From Knoellia subterranea KCTC 19937 (lineage in GTDB: Bacteria; Actinomycetota; Actinomycetes; Actinomycetales; Dermatophilaceae), in the NCBI RefSeq assembly GCF_000768685.1, contig NZ_AVPK01000008.1, positions 92,776-156,775 on the forward strand: a DNA stretch of 64,000 nt, given 5' to 3'. Positions 32,760 to 40,490 of the stretch are shown here, piece by piece (the first letter of the stretch is position 1; every line of letters begins with the position of its first letter). Below the pieces are notes generated by a model. The model saw only the letters and a program-made list of their open reading frames with translations, did no database searches and had not been told where the DNA came from. The translations under genes and the position numbers were made by a program.

Positions 32760-35248
32760 GCGATGCGCTCCTTCGAGGTGGCGACGGTGGCGAGCTCGCG
32801 GAGCATTCCGTCGATGGTGTGGGGGTCACGGACCGCGATGCGTACCCACGTCGGGCCGAGCCCGGGGAAGGTGTCACCGCGACGCAGGGCGTACCCGCGC
32901 TCTCTCATGGTCTCGCGCACACCCGCGCCAACCTCGACGAGGACGAACGATGTGGCGGAGTCGACAGGGGCCAGGCCGAGATGCCGCAGACCGCGGAGCA
33001 GGTGCGCCCGCCACAGTTCGGTCTCGGCAACGGCGGCCTCCGCTTCGCGCTGGGCAGCCGGTGTCGTCGTCGCCTCCATGACCGTGGCCGCGAGAGTGCT
33101 GACCGACCAGTGCGGTTGGTGACGCGCGAGGCCGGCGACGACGTCGGGTGCACCGATGACGTAGCCCGCCCGCAGACCCGCGAGACCCCAGGTCTTCGTC
33201 AATGACCGTAGGACGAGCACGCCGTCCATGTACGACGCGATGAGCGAATCCGACTCTCCCGCAACGGTATCCATGAAGGCCTCGTCGACGACGAGCAGAC
33301 GGCCCGGCTGGCGCAGCTGCTCGAGCGCCGCGCGGGGGTGGAGCACACCCGTGGGGTTGGTCGGGTTCCCGATGATGACCAGGTCCGCATCCTCGGGAAC
33401 GTCAGCGGGCGAGAGGACGAACCCCTTGTCGGCGCGCAGCTCGACCCGTTCGGGCACGATGCCTGCCCGACGCAGCGCCGCTTCGGGTTCGGTGAACTGC
33501 GGGTGCACGACGACGGGCCGCTTGGCCTGCGTCATCCGGGCGAGCAGGACGAACGCCTCCGCCGCGCCGCTCGTGGGCAGCACCATGTCCTCGCCGACCG
33601 CGTGTCGGCGGGCGAGCGCTCGGCGCGCGTTGCGGACATCGGGGTATGCCGCGAGGTCGCCAATTCTGTCGCGGAGCCTTTGTGCCAGCCAGGTGGGAGG
33701 AGTGGTGAGGCGGACGTTGACGGCGAGGTCGACCAGCCCGGGATCGGTCTCCGCGTCGCCATGGTGCTCAAGGGGATCGCTGACGTGGCCAGCGTCATGA
33801 TGATCCGGAAACCCTGCGCTTGGGGAGATGGTGGGCAGGGCTGTGCGAGAGCGGGTTTCGCCACTGTGCACGGCCTCGGCGAAGCGGGTCGCCAGGCCGG
33901 GGTGACCCGCCCAGTGGGTGTGCAGGTAGCTCGCGTGCAGGGTCGGTGATCCGGTTCCTGCGGGGTCGAGGGACCAGCCTTCGGGCGAGCCGTCGAGCAG
34001 CCAGGCAGCGCGTTCGCCCTGGCCGGGTGTGGTGCCGGTGCGGTGGAATTCGTGGCCGTGGACCCGTGTTCCGGCTGGTCCGAGCAGGGTGTCCTCGGGA
34101 GCGATCGCGGTGACATAGCGCAGAGTCAGGCGCGGGTTCATCGCGGCGGTCGTCGGCACGGCCCCGACGAGCGGAGAGCCGTCGACCGCCTCGGTCAGAT
34201 AGAGCAGTCCGGCACATTCCGCGACGGTGGGCACGCCCGAGAGCACTGCGTCGCGAACGTCCGCGAGCAGTCTGGTGTTCGTCGACAGGGCGGTCGCGTG
34301 GACCTCGGGGAACCCGCCACCGAGGTAGAGACCGTCGGTCCCGGCCGGCAGCGCCGTGTCAAGAGCGGGGTCGAAGGTCACCGGTTCGCAGCCGAGGGCA
34401 CGCAGCATCTCCTCGGTCTCTGCATACCGGAAGGTGAACGCACGTCCACCGGCGATCGCAACCCGGCGGGCCGGCATACCCTCAAGCGCCGCAGGCGACA
34501 GCAGAGCCGACGACGAAGCGGGTGGTGACCACGGCTCCACGTCGAGATCCGGTGCGCCAGAGGCGATCTCGACGAGGGCGTCGAGGTCGACGTACTCCGC
34601 AGTCTGCTCGGCCAACCGGTCGAGGGCAGCGGCGGCCTCGGGGCGCTCGGCTGCGGGCACGAGGCCCAGATGGCGGGACGGCGCGGACACGCCAGCGTCA
34701 CGGGGCAGCACGCCAAGGACCGGCACTCCGAGCTGCTCGACGCTGCGCCGCACCTCATCCGCGTGACGCACCGACCCGGCCTTGTTGAGGATGACGCCGA
34801 CGACGTGGACGTTGGGGTCGAACATCCGCAGCCCGTGGACCGTCGCAGCCACCGTGCGCGACGCCGAGGAAATGTCGATGACAACAACCACGGGCGAGCT
34901 CGTGAGGGTGGCGACGTGGGCCGTCGACGCCCACCCGTCCGTGCCGAGTCGGCCGTCGAACAGTCCCATGACGCCCTCGATGACGGTGAGATCGGCGGGC
35001 GTTGGCGTCACGGCACCGTGCGCGAGGAGGGGTGCCACGAGCGACTCGCCCTGGAGCCACGGGTCGAGGTTGCGACCCGGGCGTCCCGTCGCCAGCGCGT
35101 GGTAGCCCGGGTCGATGTAGTCCGGACCCACCTTGGCCGCGGCCACCGCCCGACCCGCCCGCGTGAGCGCAGCCATGACCCCGACGGCCACCGTCGTTTT
35201 GCCCTGGCCCGACGCCGCCGCAGCGATGACGAGCCGGGGGACGCTCAC
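32756..35248 (-). CDS. cobB: Fused cobyrinate a,c-diamide synthase (CobB) and L-threonine-O-3-phosphate decarboxylase-like (CobC)
   Basis: 830 aa. The N-terminal half (about 1-490) is CobB: P-loop 'AAAASGQGKTTVAVG', 'KVGPDYIDPGYH', and a class I glutamine amidotransferase with nucleophile Cys in 'VAECAGLLYL'. The C-terminal half (about 495-830) is a fold-type I PLP enzyme like CobD/CobC of the nucleotide-loop branch: 'VLPTSGAAEAFVLLARM', 'IIGNPTNPTGVL' and PLP Lys in 'RSLTKTWGLAGLRAGY'. It amidates side chains a and c and should decarboxylate threonine phosphate to aminopropanol phosphate. GTG overlaps the cobO stop. Confidence 0.93.
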   Translation of the reverse strand: MSVPRLVIAAAASGQGKTTVAVGVMAALTRAGRAVAAAKVGPDYIDPGYHALATGRPGRNLDPWLQGESLVAPLLAHGAVTPTPADLTVIEGVMGLFDGRLGTDGWASTAHVATLTSSPVVVVIDISSASRTVAATVHGLRMFDPNVHVVGVILNKAGSVRHADEVRRSVEQLGVPVLGVLPRDAGVSAPSRHLGLVPAAERPEAAAALDRLAEQTAEYVDLDALVEIASGAPDLDVEPWSPPASSSALLSPAALEGMPARRVAIAGGRAFTFRYAETEEMLRALGCEPVTFDPALDTALPAGTDGLYLGGGFPEVHATALSTNTRLLADVRDAVLSGVPTVAECAGLLYLTEAVDGSPLVGAVPTTAAMNPRLTLRYVTAIAPEDTLLGPAGTRVHGHEFHRTGTTPGQGERAAWLLDGSPEGWSLDPAGTGSPTLHASYLHTHWAGHPGLATRFAEAVHSGETRSRTALPTISPSAGFPDHHDAGHVSDPLEHHGDAETDPGLVDLAVNVRLTTPPTWLAQRLRDRIGDLAAYPDVRNARRALARRHAVGEDMVLPTSGAAEAFVLLARMTQAKRPVVVHPQFTEPEAALRRAGIVPERVELRADKGFVLSPADVPEDADLVIIGNPTNPTGVLHPRAALEQLRQPGRLLVVDEAFMDTVAGESDSLIASYMDGVLVLRSLTKTWGLAGLRAGYVIGAPDVVAGLARHQPHWSVSTLAATVMEATTTPAAQREAEAAVAETELWRAHLLRGLRHLGLAPVDSATSFVLVEVGAGVRETMRERGYALRRGDTFPGLGPTWVRIAVRDPHTIDGMLRELATVATSKERIA

Positions 35249-35859
35249 CACTCGATGCCCTTCTGACCCTTCTGGCCCTGGTCGAAGGGGTGCTTGACCT
35301 TCGTCATCTCGGTGACGACGTCGGCGATCTCGATGAGCGCCGGGTGCGGGTCGCGCCCGGTGATGACGACGTGCTGGTGGCCGGTGCGGGCGGACAGCAC
35401 GGCAACGACCTCGTCGACGTCGACCCAACCCCACTTGAGGACATAGGTGAATTCGTCGAGCACATAGAGCCCGTGCGTCTCCGCCTCAAGGCGTCGGCGG
35501 ATCTCCGCCCAGCCCTCACGCGCCGCCGCGGCGTGGTCCTCCTCGGACCCCGCCTTGCGCGACCACGACCAGCCCGAACCCATCTTGTGCCACTCGATCG
35601 GGCCGCCCTCGCCGGTCTCCTCGTGGAGCCGACCCAGCGCCTCGAGGGCCGACTGCTCGCCGATGCGCCACTTCGCCGACTTCACGAACTGGAAGACGCC
35701 GATCGACCAGCCCTGGACCCATCCGCGCAGTGCGAGGCCGAACGCCGCCGTCGACTTCCCCTTGCCCGTGCCGCCGTGGATGAGCAGCAGCGGCCGGTTG
35801 CGGCGCTGGCGCGTCGTGAGGCCGTCGGCGGCGGTGACGGGGACCTGTCCCTGGGCCAT
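35245..35859 (-). CDS. cobO: Corrinoid adenosyltransferase
   Basis: 204 aa, CobA/CobO-type P-loop adenosyltransferase: 'LLLIHGGTGKGKSTAAFGLALR' (in parts), 'IGVFQFVKSAKWRIGE', 'GLYVLDEFTYVLKWGWVDVDEVV' and 'VVITGRDPHPALIEIAD'. It transfers the 5'-deoxyadenosyl group of ATP to Co(I) of corrinoids. ATG 35859 shares one base with the chlID stop (TGATG), behind ggaagg. Second gene of a riboswitch-headed operon. Confidence 0.95.
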   Translation of the reverse strand: MAQGQVPVTAADGLTTRQRRNRPLLLIHGGTGKGKSTAAFGLALRGWVQGWSIGVFQFVKSAKWRIGEQSALEALGRLHEETGEGGPIEWHKMGSGWSWSRKAGSEEDHAAAAREGWAEIRRRLEAETHGLYVLDEFTYVLKWGWVDVDEVVAVLSARTGHQHVVITGRDPHPALIEIADVVTEMTKVKHPFDQGQKGQKGIEW

Positions 35860-37964
35860 CAGGCCACCTTCCTTGAACGCCACACGTCGCGCGCCGTCGT
35901 CACCGACTCGACGATGGCGCCCGCGGCAACCTCGCCGAGCGGCACGTGCGTCGCGCCCATCCGGCTGGCGAGCTCGGCCGCCAGCCCCAACCTGAATCGC
36001 CCTGTCTCGCAATCGATCACGACCGCTTGGTGTCCCGTGCGACCCCACGCGTCGGCGACTGCGCGTGCCCGTTCGAGGGCGTCGCTGCCGGACGTCGCAC
36101 GACCGTCCGTGACGACGACGAGCAGTGGTCGACGCTTCGGGTCGCGCAGCTTCTCGATGGCCAGGACCTTGGTGGCGGTGAGAAGTCCCTCGGCCAGCGG
36201 CGTCCGTCCACCGTGGGGGAGCGTGGCCAACGAGCGCGCTGCCGCGTCGACGGACGAGGTCGGGTGCAGCGCCACCTCGGCGCCGGTCCCGCGGAACGTC
36301 ACGAGCCCCACTCGGTCTCGTCGCTGGTAGGCATCGAGCAGCAGCGACAGCACCGCAGTCTTGACCTCCTCCATCCGCTTGCGCGCCCCCATCGAGCCGG
36401 ACGCGTCGACGGCGAGGAGCACAAGATTCGACTCCTGCCCCTGAGTGACCGCGGTGCGGAGGTCAGCCGGCTGGATGGACAGGCGTCCGTATGCCGTCCC
36501 GCGCGTTCCGCGGTGCCGTGCGGCTTCCGTGATGGTCGCGAGGAGGTGGACCCGGCCACGCGTACCCGTCGTGGCGCCGATCGTGTGCCCGGTCGAGGTC
36601 AGTGCCCGGCTGCGCCGCCCTGCTTCGCCGGTGCCCAGACCGGTGAGAGTGAGGGCGCGCGCTCGAAAGGGTGCGCCCGCCGCTGCGACGCCGACGGGGA
36701 CTGCGGCGGGCTCGTCCGGGCTGCTGGTGGAGTCGCCATCACCCGGCTCGGGTGCCTCCGGTGTGGGCGTCTCGCTCAGGTCCGCGTCCTGCTGACTGTC
36801 GTTCTGCTGACTCTCGTTGCGACTGTTCTTGTCCGGGCCGCCGCTCGGACCGCCATCGGGTCCGTCTTTGTCGGGACCGTCGCTCGGCCCCTTGCCCTGG
36901 GGTCCCTTGTCGCTCGGGTCGGTGGGCTCGCTCGGGTCAGTGGGGTCAGTGGGCTCGGGTACCTCGTCGAGCAGCCGCTCGAGCAGGTCCTCGTCGAGCC
37001 CCGGGGCATCGAACGGGTTGCGCCGACGCCGGTGCGGCAGGGCGAAGATCGCGGCGGCCCGGACGTCCTCGCGGGCGACGGACGTCCGGCCGTGCCAGGC
37101 CGCGTGGGCCATCGCTGCGCGCGCCGTGACGATGTCGGCCCGCATCCCGTCGACCTCGAAGCCAGCACACACCCGGGCGATCGTCGAGAGCGCCCAGTCG
37201 CTCAACTCGACTGACTCCACCGCGGAACGCGCGGAGGCGACGCGGTCCGCGAGGTCGCGCTGCGCGGCGGCATACGCATCCGAGAAGGCGACCGGATCGG
37301 CGTCGAACGCGAGTCGGCGACGGACGACCTCGGCACGCAGCTGCGGGTCGCGCGACGCGGCGACCTCGACGGTGAGGCCGAAGCGGTCGAGGAGCTGGGG
37401 GCGGAGCTCGCCCTCCTCGGGGTTCATCGTGCCGACGAGGACGAGTCGTGCCGCGTGCGAGACCGACACCCCGTCGCGCTCGACGGTGTTGCGCCCCATC
37501 GCGGCTGCGTCGAGGAGGAGGTCGACGAGGTGGTCGTGGAGGAGGTTGACCTCGTCGACGTAGAGGATGCCGCGGTGCGCGTCGGCGAGCAGCCCGGGCT
37601 GGAACGCCGCTTCGCCGGACCCGAGGGCTTTGCCCAGGTCGAGTGAGCCGATGACGCGGTCCTCGGTGGCGCCGACGGGGAGTTCGACGAGGCGAGCGGG
37701 GTGCTCAGTCGTCGCCGACTCGGGGGCGTGCGGACCATCGGGGCAGGTCGGGTCGGGACGCGCGGGGTCGCAGCCGAACCGGCACCCCTCGACGACGTCA
37801 TGGGCCGGCAGCAGCTCGACGAGACCGCGCACGATCGTCGACTTGGCGGTGCCCTTCTCTCCGCGCACGAGGACGCCACCGATGCCCGGCGACACGGTCG
37901 TGAGGATGAGGGCGAGGGAGAGGTCGTCCGAGCCGACGACGGCGGTGAAGGGGTAGTGCGTCAC
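35859..37964 (-). CDS. Fused ChlI-ChlD-like AAA+/VWA subunit of cobaltochelatase
   Basis: 701 aa from the GTG at 37964 (aaggag about 9 nt upstream). The N-terminal AAA+ domain has Walker A 'VLVRGEKGTAKST' and Walker B-type 'GILYVDEVNLL'. The middle (about 345-440) is a Pro/Gly/Asp-rich linker. The C-terminal von Willebrand A domain has the MIDAS 'LLAVDASGSMGARKR'. In actinobacteria this protein replaces CobS/CobT and drives CobN to insert Co2+ into hydrogenobyrinate a,c-diamide. First gene behind a minus-strand cobalamin riboswitch. A magnesium-chelatase role is unlikely in this context. Confidence 0.9.
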   Translation of the reverse strand: MTHYPFTAVVGSDDLSLALILTTVSPGIGGVLVRGEKGTAKSTIVRGLVELLPAHDVVEGCRFGCDPARPDPTCPDGPHAPESATTEHPARLVELPVGATEDRVIGSLDLGKALGSGEAAFQPGLLADAHRGILYVDEVNLLHDHLVDLLLDAAAMGRNTVERDGVSVSHAARLVLVGTMNPEEGELRPQLLDRFGLTVEVAASRDPQLRAEVVRRRLAFDADPVAFSDAYAAAQRDLADRVASARSAVESVELSDWALSTIARVCAGFEVDGMRADIVTARAAMAHAAWHGRTSVAREDVRAAAIFALPHRRRRNPFDAPGLDEDLLERLLDEVPEPTDPTDPSEPTDPSDKGPQGKGPSDGPDKDGPDGGPSGGPDKNSRNESQQNDSQQDADLSETPTPEAPEPGDGDSTSSPDEPAAVPVGVAAAGAPFRARALTLTGLGTGEAGRRSRALTSTGHTIGATTGTRGRVHLLATITEAARHRGTRGTAYGRLSIQPADLRTAVTQGQESNLVLLAVDASGSMGARKRMEEVKTAVLSLLLDAYQRRDRVGLVTFRGTGAEVALHPTSSVDAAARSLATLPHGGRTPLAEGLLTATKVLAIEKLRDPKRRPLLVVVTDGRATSGSDALERARAVADAWGRTGHQAVVIDCETGRFRLGLAAELASRMGATHVPLGEVAAGAIVESVTTARDVWRSRKVA

Positions 37965-37972
37965 GCGGGGCT

Positions 37973-38002
37973 TCTCCTTGGGGCGAGTGACCACGCTCGC
38001 CC
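37973..38002 (-). promoter_or_regulatory. Expression platform hairpin of the chlID riboswitch
   Basis: GGGCGAG (38002-37996) pairs with CTCGCCC (37987-37981) 2 nt upstream of the aaggag ribosome-binding site of chlID. Its position suggests control of initiation or termination by the upstream aptamer. Confidence 0.5.
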
Positions 38003-38029
38003 GAGTCCGGCCCGCACCCGAGGCGTCGG

Positions 38030-38135
38030 GCACGAGAGCCCCCGGCGACGTCCTGGCTCTCCCGAACGCGTCGGGATCACAGTGGCGGGACCGCTCCGGA
38101 CTTGCACCGGTATTCCTCGCGGGGGACCGGCGCCA
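38030..38135 (-). ncRNA. Cobalamin riboswitch upstream of chlID-cobO-cobBC-cobA-cobS-cobU-cobD
   Basis: Read on the minus strand, the conserved aptamer core is present: GGAATACCGGTGCAAGTCC, then CGGTCCCGCCACTGTGA with the B12 box at 38088-38078, and CCAGGA further on. The G-rich and C-rich flanks around 38036-38046 and 38113-38121 can pair to close the aptamer. Adenosylcobalamin binding would repress the operon. Boundaries are approximate. Confidence 0.9.
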
Positions 38136-38171
38136 TCATGACACGCGCCGCCCGGGTGCCGCCGCGGTGTC

Positions 38172-38177
38172 TACAGT
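38172..38177 (+). promoter_or_regulatory. Leaderless -10-like hexamer before cobL
   Basis: TACAGT lies 7 nt before the GTG at 38185; no Shine-Dalgarno sequence. A leaderless mRNA here could not carry a riboswitch. Confidence 0.45.
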
Positions 38178-38184
38178 GAGCGCC

Positions 38185-39438
38185 GTGATCGACGTCGTCG
38201 GAGTACCTGCCGAGGGGCTCGAGGCCCTTGCGCCGGCCGAGCGGGGGCTCGTCGACGCCGCCCGGGTGCTGGTGGGGTCGCCCCGTCTGCTCGACCTCGT
38301 GCCTGTTCGCGAGGGCCAGGAGCGACGGTCGTGGCCCTCGCCCATGCTGCCCGGGCTTGAGTCCTTCCTTGCCCAGGTGGGCTCGGATGGCGTGGTCGTG
38401 CTGGCGACGGGTGACCCGCTCGTGTCGGGTGTCGGGACGACGCTCTTGCGGGTGCTCGGCGCTGGCTCCGTACGTGTCCACCCGGCGGTGTCGTCGGTCG
38501 CCCTGGCTCACGCTCGGATGGGGTGGCCGAGTGAGGTCACCTCGGTCGTGTCGCTCGTTTCCCGACCCGTGTATGCCGTCCGCCCCCGTCTCGCTCCCGG
38601 CGCCCGTCTCGTGGTGCTCTCGGCTGGGTCGAAGACCCCGGTCGAGCTGGCCCGCGTGCTCGTCGAGTTCGGGCTGGGTGACGCCCGGCTCACGGTCCTG
38701 GGCCACCTGGGCACGACGGAGGAGAGCCGATTCGACTGTGCCGCAGCGGAACTCGCGGCCGGAAAGGTTCCGGGACCGGACGGCATACCGACGCTCAATG
38801 TCGTTGCCGTGGAGGTGCCTGCGACAGCTGCGCTCTGGGGCACGACCCCCGGACTGCCGGACGATGCGTTCGCCCACGACGGCCAGATCACGAAGCGCGA
38901 GATCCGGGCCTTTGCTTTGGCGGCGCTGCGGCCCATGCCGGGCCAGCGGTTGTGGGACCTCGGGGCCGGCTCGGGGTCGGTCTCGGTCGAGTGGTGCCTC
39001 GCGGCCGATCGCGCCGCTGCCGTGGCCGTCGAGCGCGACGCGGCACGGGCGGCTCGGGTCGGGGAGAACGCTGCGGCGTATGGCGTTCCCGTTACCGTCG
39101 AGACGGGCTCGTCGATGGATGTCGTCGACGAACTCCCCACTCCTGACGCCGTATTCATCGGGGGCGGTGCCAGCGCCGACCTCATCGACGCGGCGTGGTC
39201 ACGCCTCCCCGTGGGCGGCCGCCTCGTCGTCCACTGCGTCACGCTCGACACCGAGGCGGTCGTGGTCGCGGCGCACGGACGCCATGGCGGAGAGCTGCGT
39301 CGCGTCAGCGTCGAACGCGCCGAACCCCTCGGTCGGATGCTGTCGTGGCAGCCGGCCCGACCCATCGTCCAGTGGTCCGTAACCAAGGCCGCATCCATGC
39401 CGGCCACGGCGGAAGACCAAAACGCAGGAGCGTCATGA
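38185..39438 (+). CDS. cobL: Precorrin-6Y C5,15-methyltransferase (decarboxylating), CbiE-CbiT fusion
   Basis: 417 aa. The N-terminal CbiE-type SAM methyltransferase (about 1-205) has 'VLATGDPLVSGVGTTLLRVLG' and 'SSVALAHARMGWPSEV' (in parts). The C-terminal CbiT domain (about 215-417) has the Rossmann SAM motif 'LWDLGAGSGSVSVEW' and 'VFIGGGAS'. Together they methylate C5 and C15 of precorrin-6B and remove the acetate CO2, giving precorrin-8X. The GTG at 38185 gives the standard start ('VIDVVGVPAEG'). Overlaps cobM by 4 bp. Confidence 0.94.
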   Translation: MIDVVGVPAEGLEALAPAERGLVDAARVLVGSPRLLDLVPVREGQERRSWPSPMLPGLESFLAQVGSDGVVVLATGDPLVSGVGTTLLRVLGAGSVRVHPAVSSVALAHARMGWPSEVTSVVSLVSRPVYAVRPRLAPGARLVVLSAGSKTPVELARVLVEFGLGDARLTVLGHLGTTEESRFDCAAAELAAGKVPGPDGIPTLNVVAVEVPATAALWGTTPGLPDDAFAHDGQITKREIRAFALAALRPMPGQRLWDLGAGSGSVSVEWCLAADRAAAVAVERDAARAARVGENAAAYGVPVTVETGSSMDVVDELPTPDAVFIGGGASADLIDAAWSRLPVGGRLVVHCVTLDTEAVVVAAHGRHGGELRRVSVERAEPLGRMLSWQPARPIVQWSVTKAASMPATAEDQNAGAS

Positions 39439-40181
39439 CCGTCCACTTCATCGGCGCCGGGCCCGGCGCCGCCGACCTGCTCACACTGCGGGCGGTCCGG
39501 CTGCTGCAGGAGTCCCCGGTGTGCCTCTACGCCGGGACCTATCTCGACGCCGAGGTGCTCTCGCACTGCCCCGAAGGCGCCGAACTCATCGACACGCAGG
39601 ACATCGACCTCGACGCGATCACGGCCCACCTCGTCGCAGCGCACCAAGCCGGGAAGGACGTCGCGCGGCTGTGCTCGGGCGACCCGTCCGTCTACTCCGC
39701 GATCGCCGAGCAGACCCGCCGCCTCGACCGGGCCTGGGTGCCCTGGGACGTGACTCCGGGGGTGCCCGCCTACGCCGCCACCGCTGCGCTACTCGGGCGT
39801 GAGCTCACCGTGCCCGAAGTCGCCCAGACGGTCGTCCTCACCCGGGCCCACCGGGACTCGACTGCGATGCCGCCGGGGGAGGAGCTGGCGACCTACGCGG
39901 CGACGAATGCGACACTCGTCCTGCACTTGGCCATCCGGCATACGCGGCGGTTGGCTGCTGAGCTCGCCGAGCACTACGGCGCGAATTGCCCTGTCGCAGT
40001 GGGCTCCCAGGTCTCGCAACCCGGCGAACTCATCCTGCGCGGCACCCTCGCCGACATCGCTGACCAGGTCGAGGCGCACGAGCTGCGTCAGGCCGCAGTC
40101 ATCATCGTCGGCTGGGCGCTCGAGGCCGAGGACTTTGTCGAAAGTCACCTCTACGGGGCACGCATCCGCAACCGCGGCTGA
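39435..40181 (+). CDS. cobM: Precorrin-4 C11-methyltransferase
   Basis: 248 aa. Class III SAM methyltransferase: 'VHFIGAGPGAADLLTLRA' at the N-terminus, 'RLCSGDPSVYSAIAEQ' and 'VTPGVPAYAATAALLG' are the CobM/CbiF versions of the family motifs. It methylates C11 of precorrin-4 to give precorrin-5. ATG in the ATGA overlap with cobL, after ggag. Confidence 0.95.
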   Translation: MTVHFIGAGPGAADLLTLRAVRLLQESPVCLYAGTYLDAEVLSHCPEGAELIDTQDIDLDAITAHLVAAHQAGKDVARLCSGDPSVYSAIAEQTRRLDRAWVPWDVTPGVPAYAATAALLGRELTVPEVAQTVVLTRAHRDSTAMPPGEELATYAATNATLVLHLAIRHTRRLAAELAEHYGANCPVAVGSQVSQPGELILRGTLADIADQVEAHELRQAAVIIVGWALEAEDFVESHLYGARIRNRG

Positions 40182-40195
40182 GCGAGGATGCGGGC

Positions 40196-40472
40196 ATGCC
40201 TGCACCCATCCCCGCCACGCTCGAACGCTCCATCGACATCGCGGCCTCGCCTGCTGAGGGCGCGGTGGAGCTACGAACTGGAGCCGACGTCGGCAGGGAC
40301 ACGGCTCACTGAGCGGCGTCATGGTGGCGAGGGGATGCCCGTGGTGGCTCTGACGTTCACGCGGCTCTTCCTCGGTGGGGGGAGTGGACACTCGGACGAG
40401 CTCGACGACCACATCGGCCAGAGCCTCGCCCGGATCAAGGTGATCGCGGAGCGAGGGACGCTCGCCGGCTGA
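40196..40472 (+). pseudogene. Broken SRPBCC (START-like) family gene
   Basis: An ATG at 40196, after GAGGAT, opens 'MPAPIPATLERSIDIAASPAE', the N-terminal strand of SRPBCC proteins, but the frame stops at 40314. In another frame the sequence continues as 'WSYELEPTSAGTRLTERR' and 'FLGGGSGHSDELDDHIGQSLARIKVIAE', the C-terminal strand and helix of the same family. About 60-70 middle residues and the phase are lost, so this is an internal deletion with frameshift. Intact homologues are about 150 aa. It fills the only gene-free stretch of about 300 bp in the window. Confidence 0.7.
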
Positions 40473-40490
40473 GCGGACGTGCGCCGGGTG

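Noticed and set aside
35859..37964. Magnesium chelatase for bacteriochlorophyll
   Set aside because: No other bacteriochlorophyll gene is present; the gene heads a cobalamin riboswitch operon and its partner is CobN.
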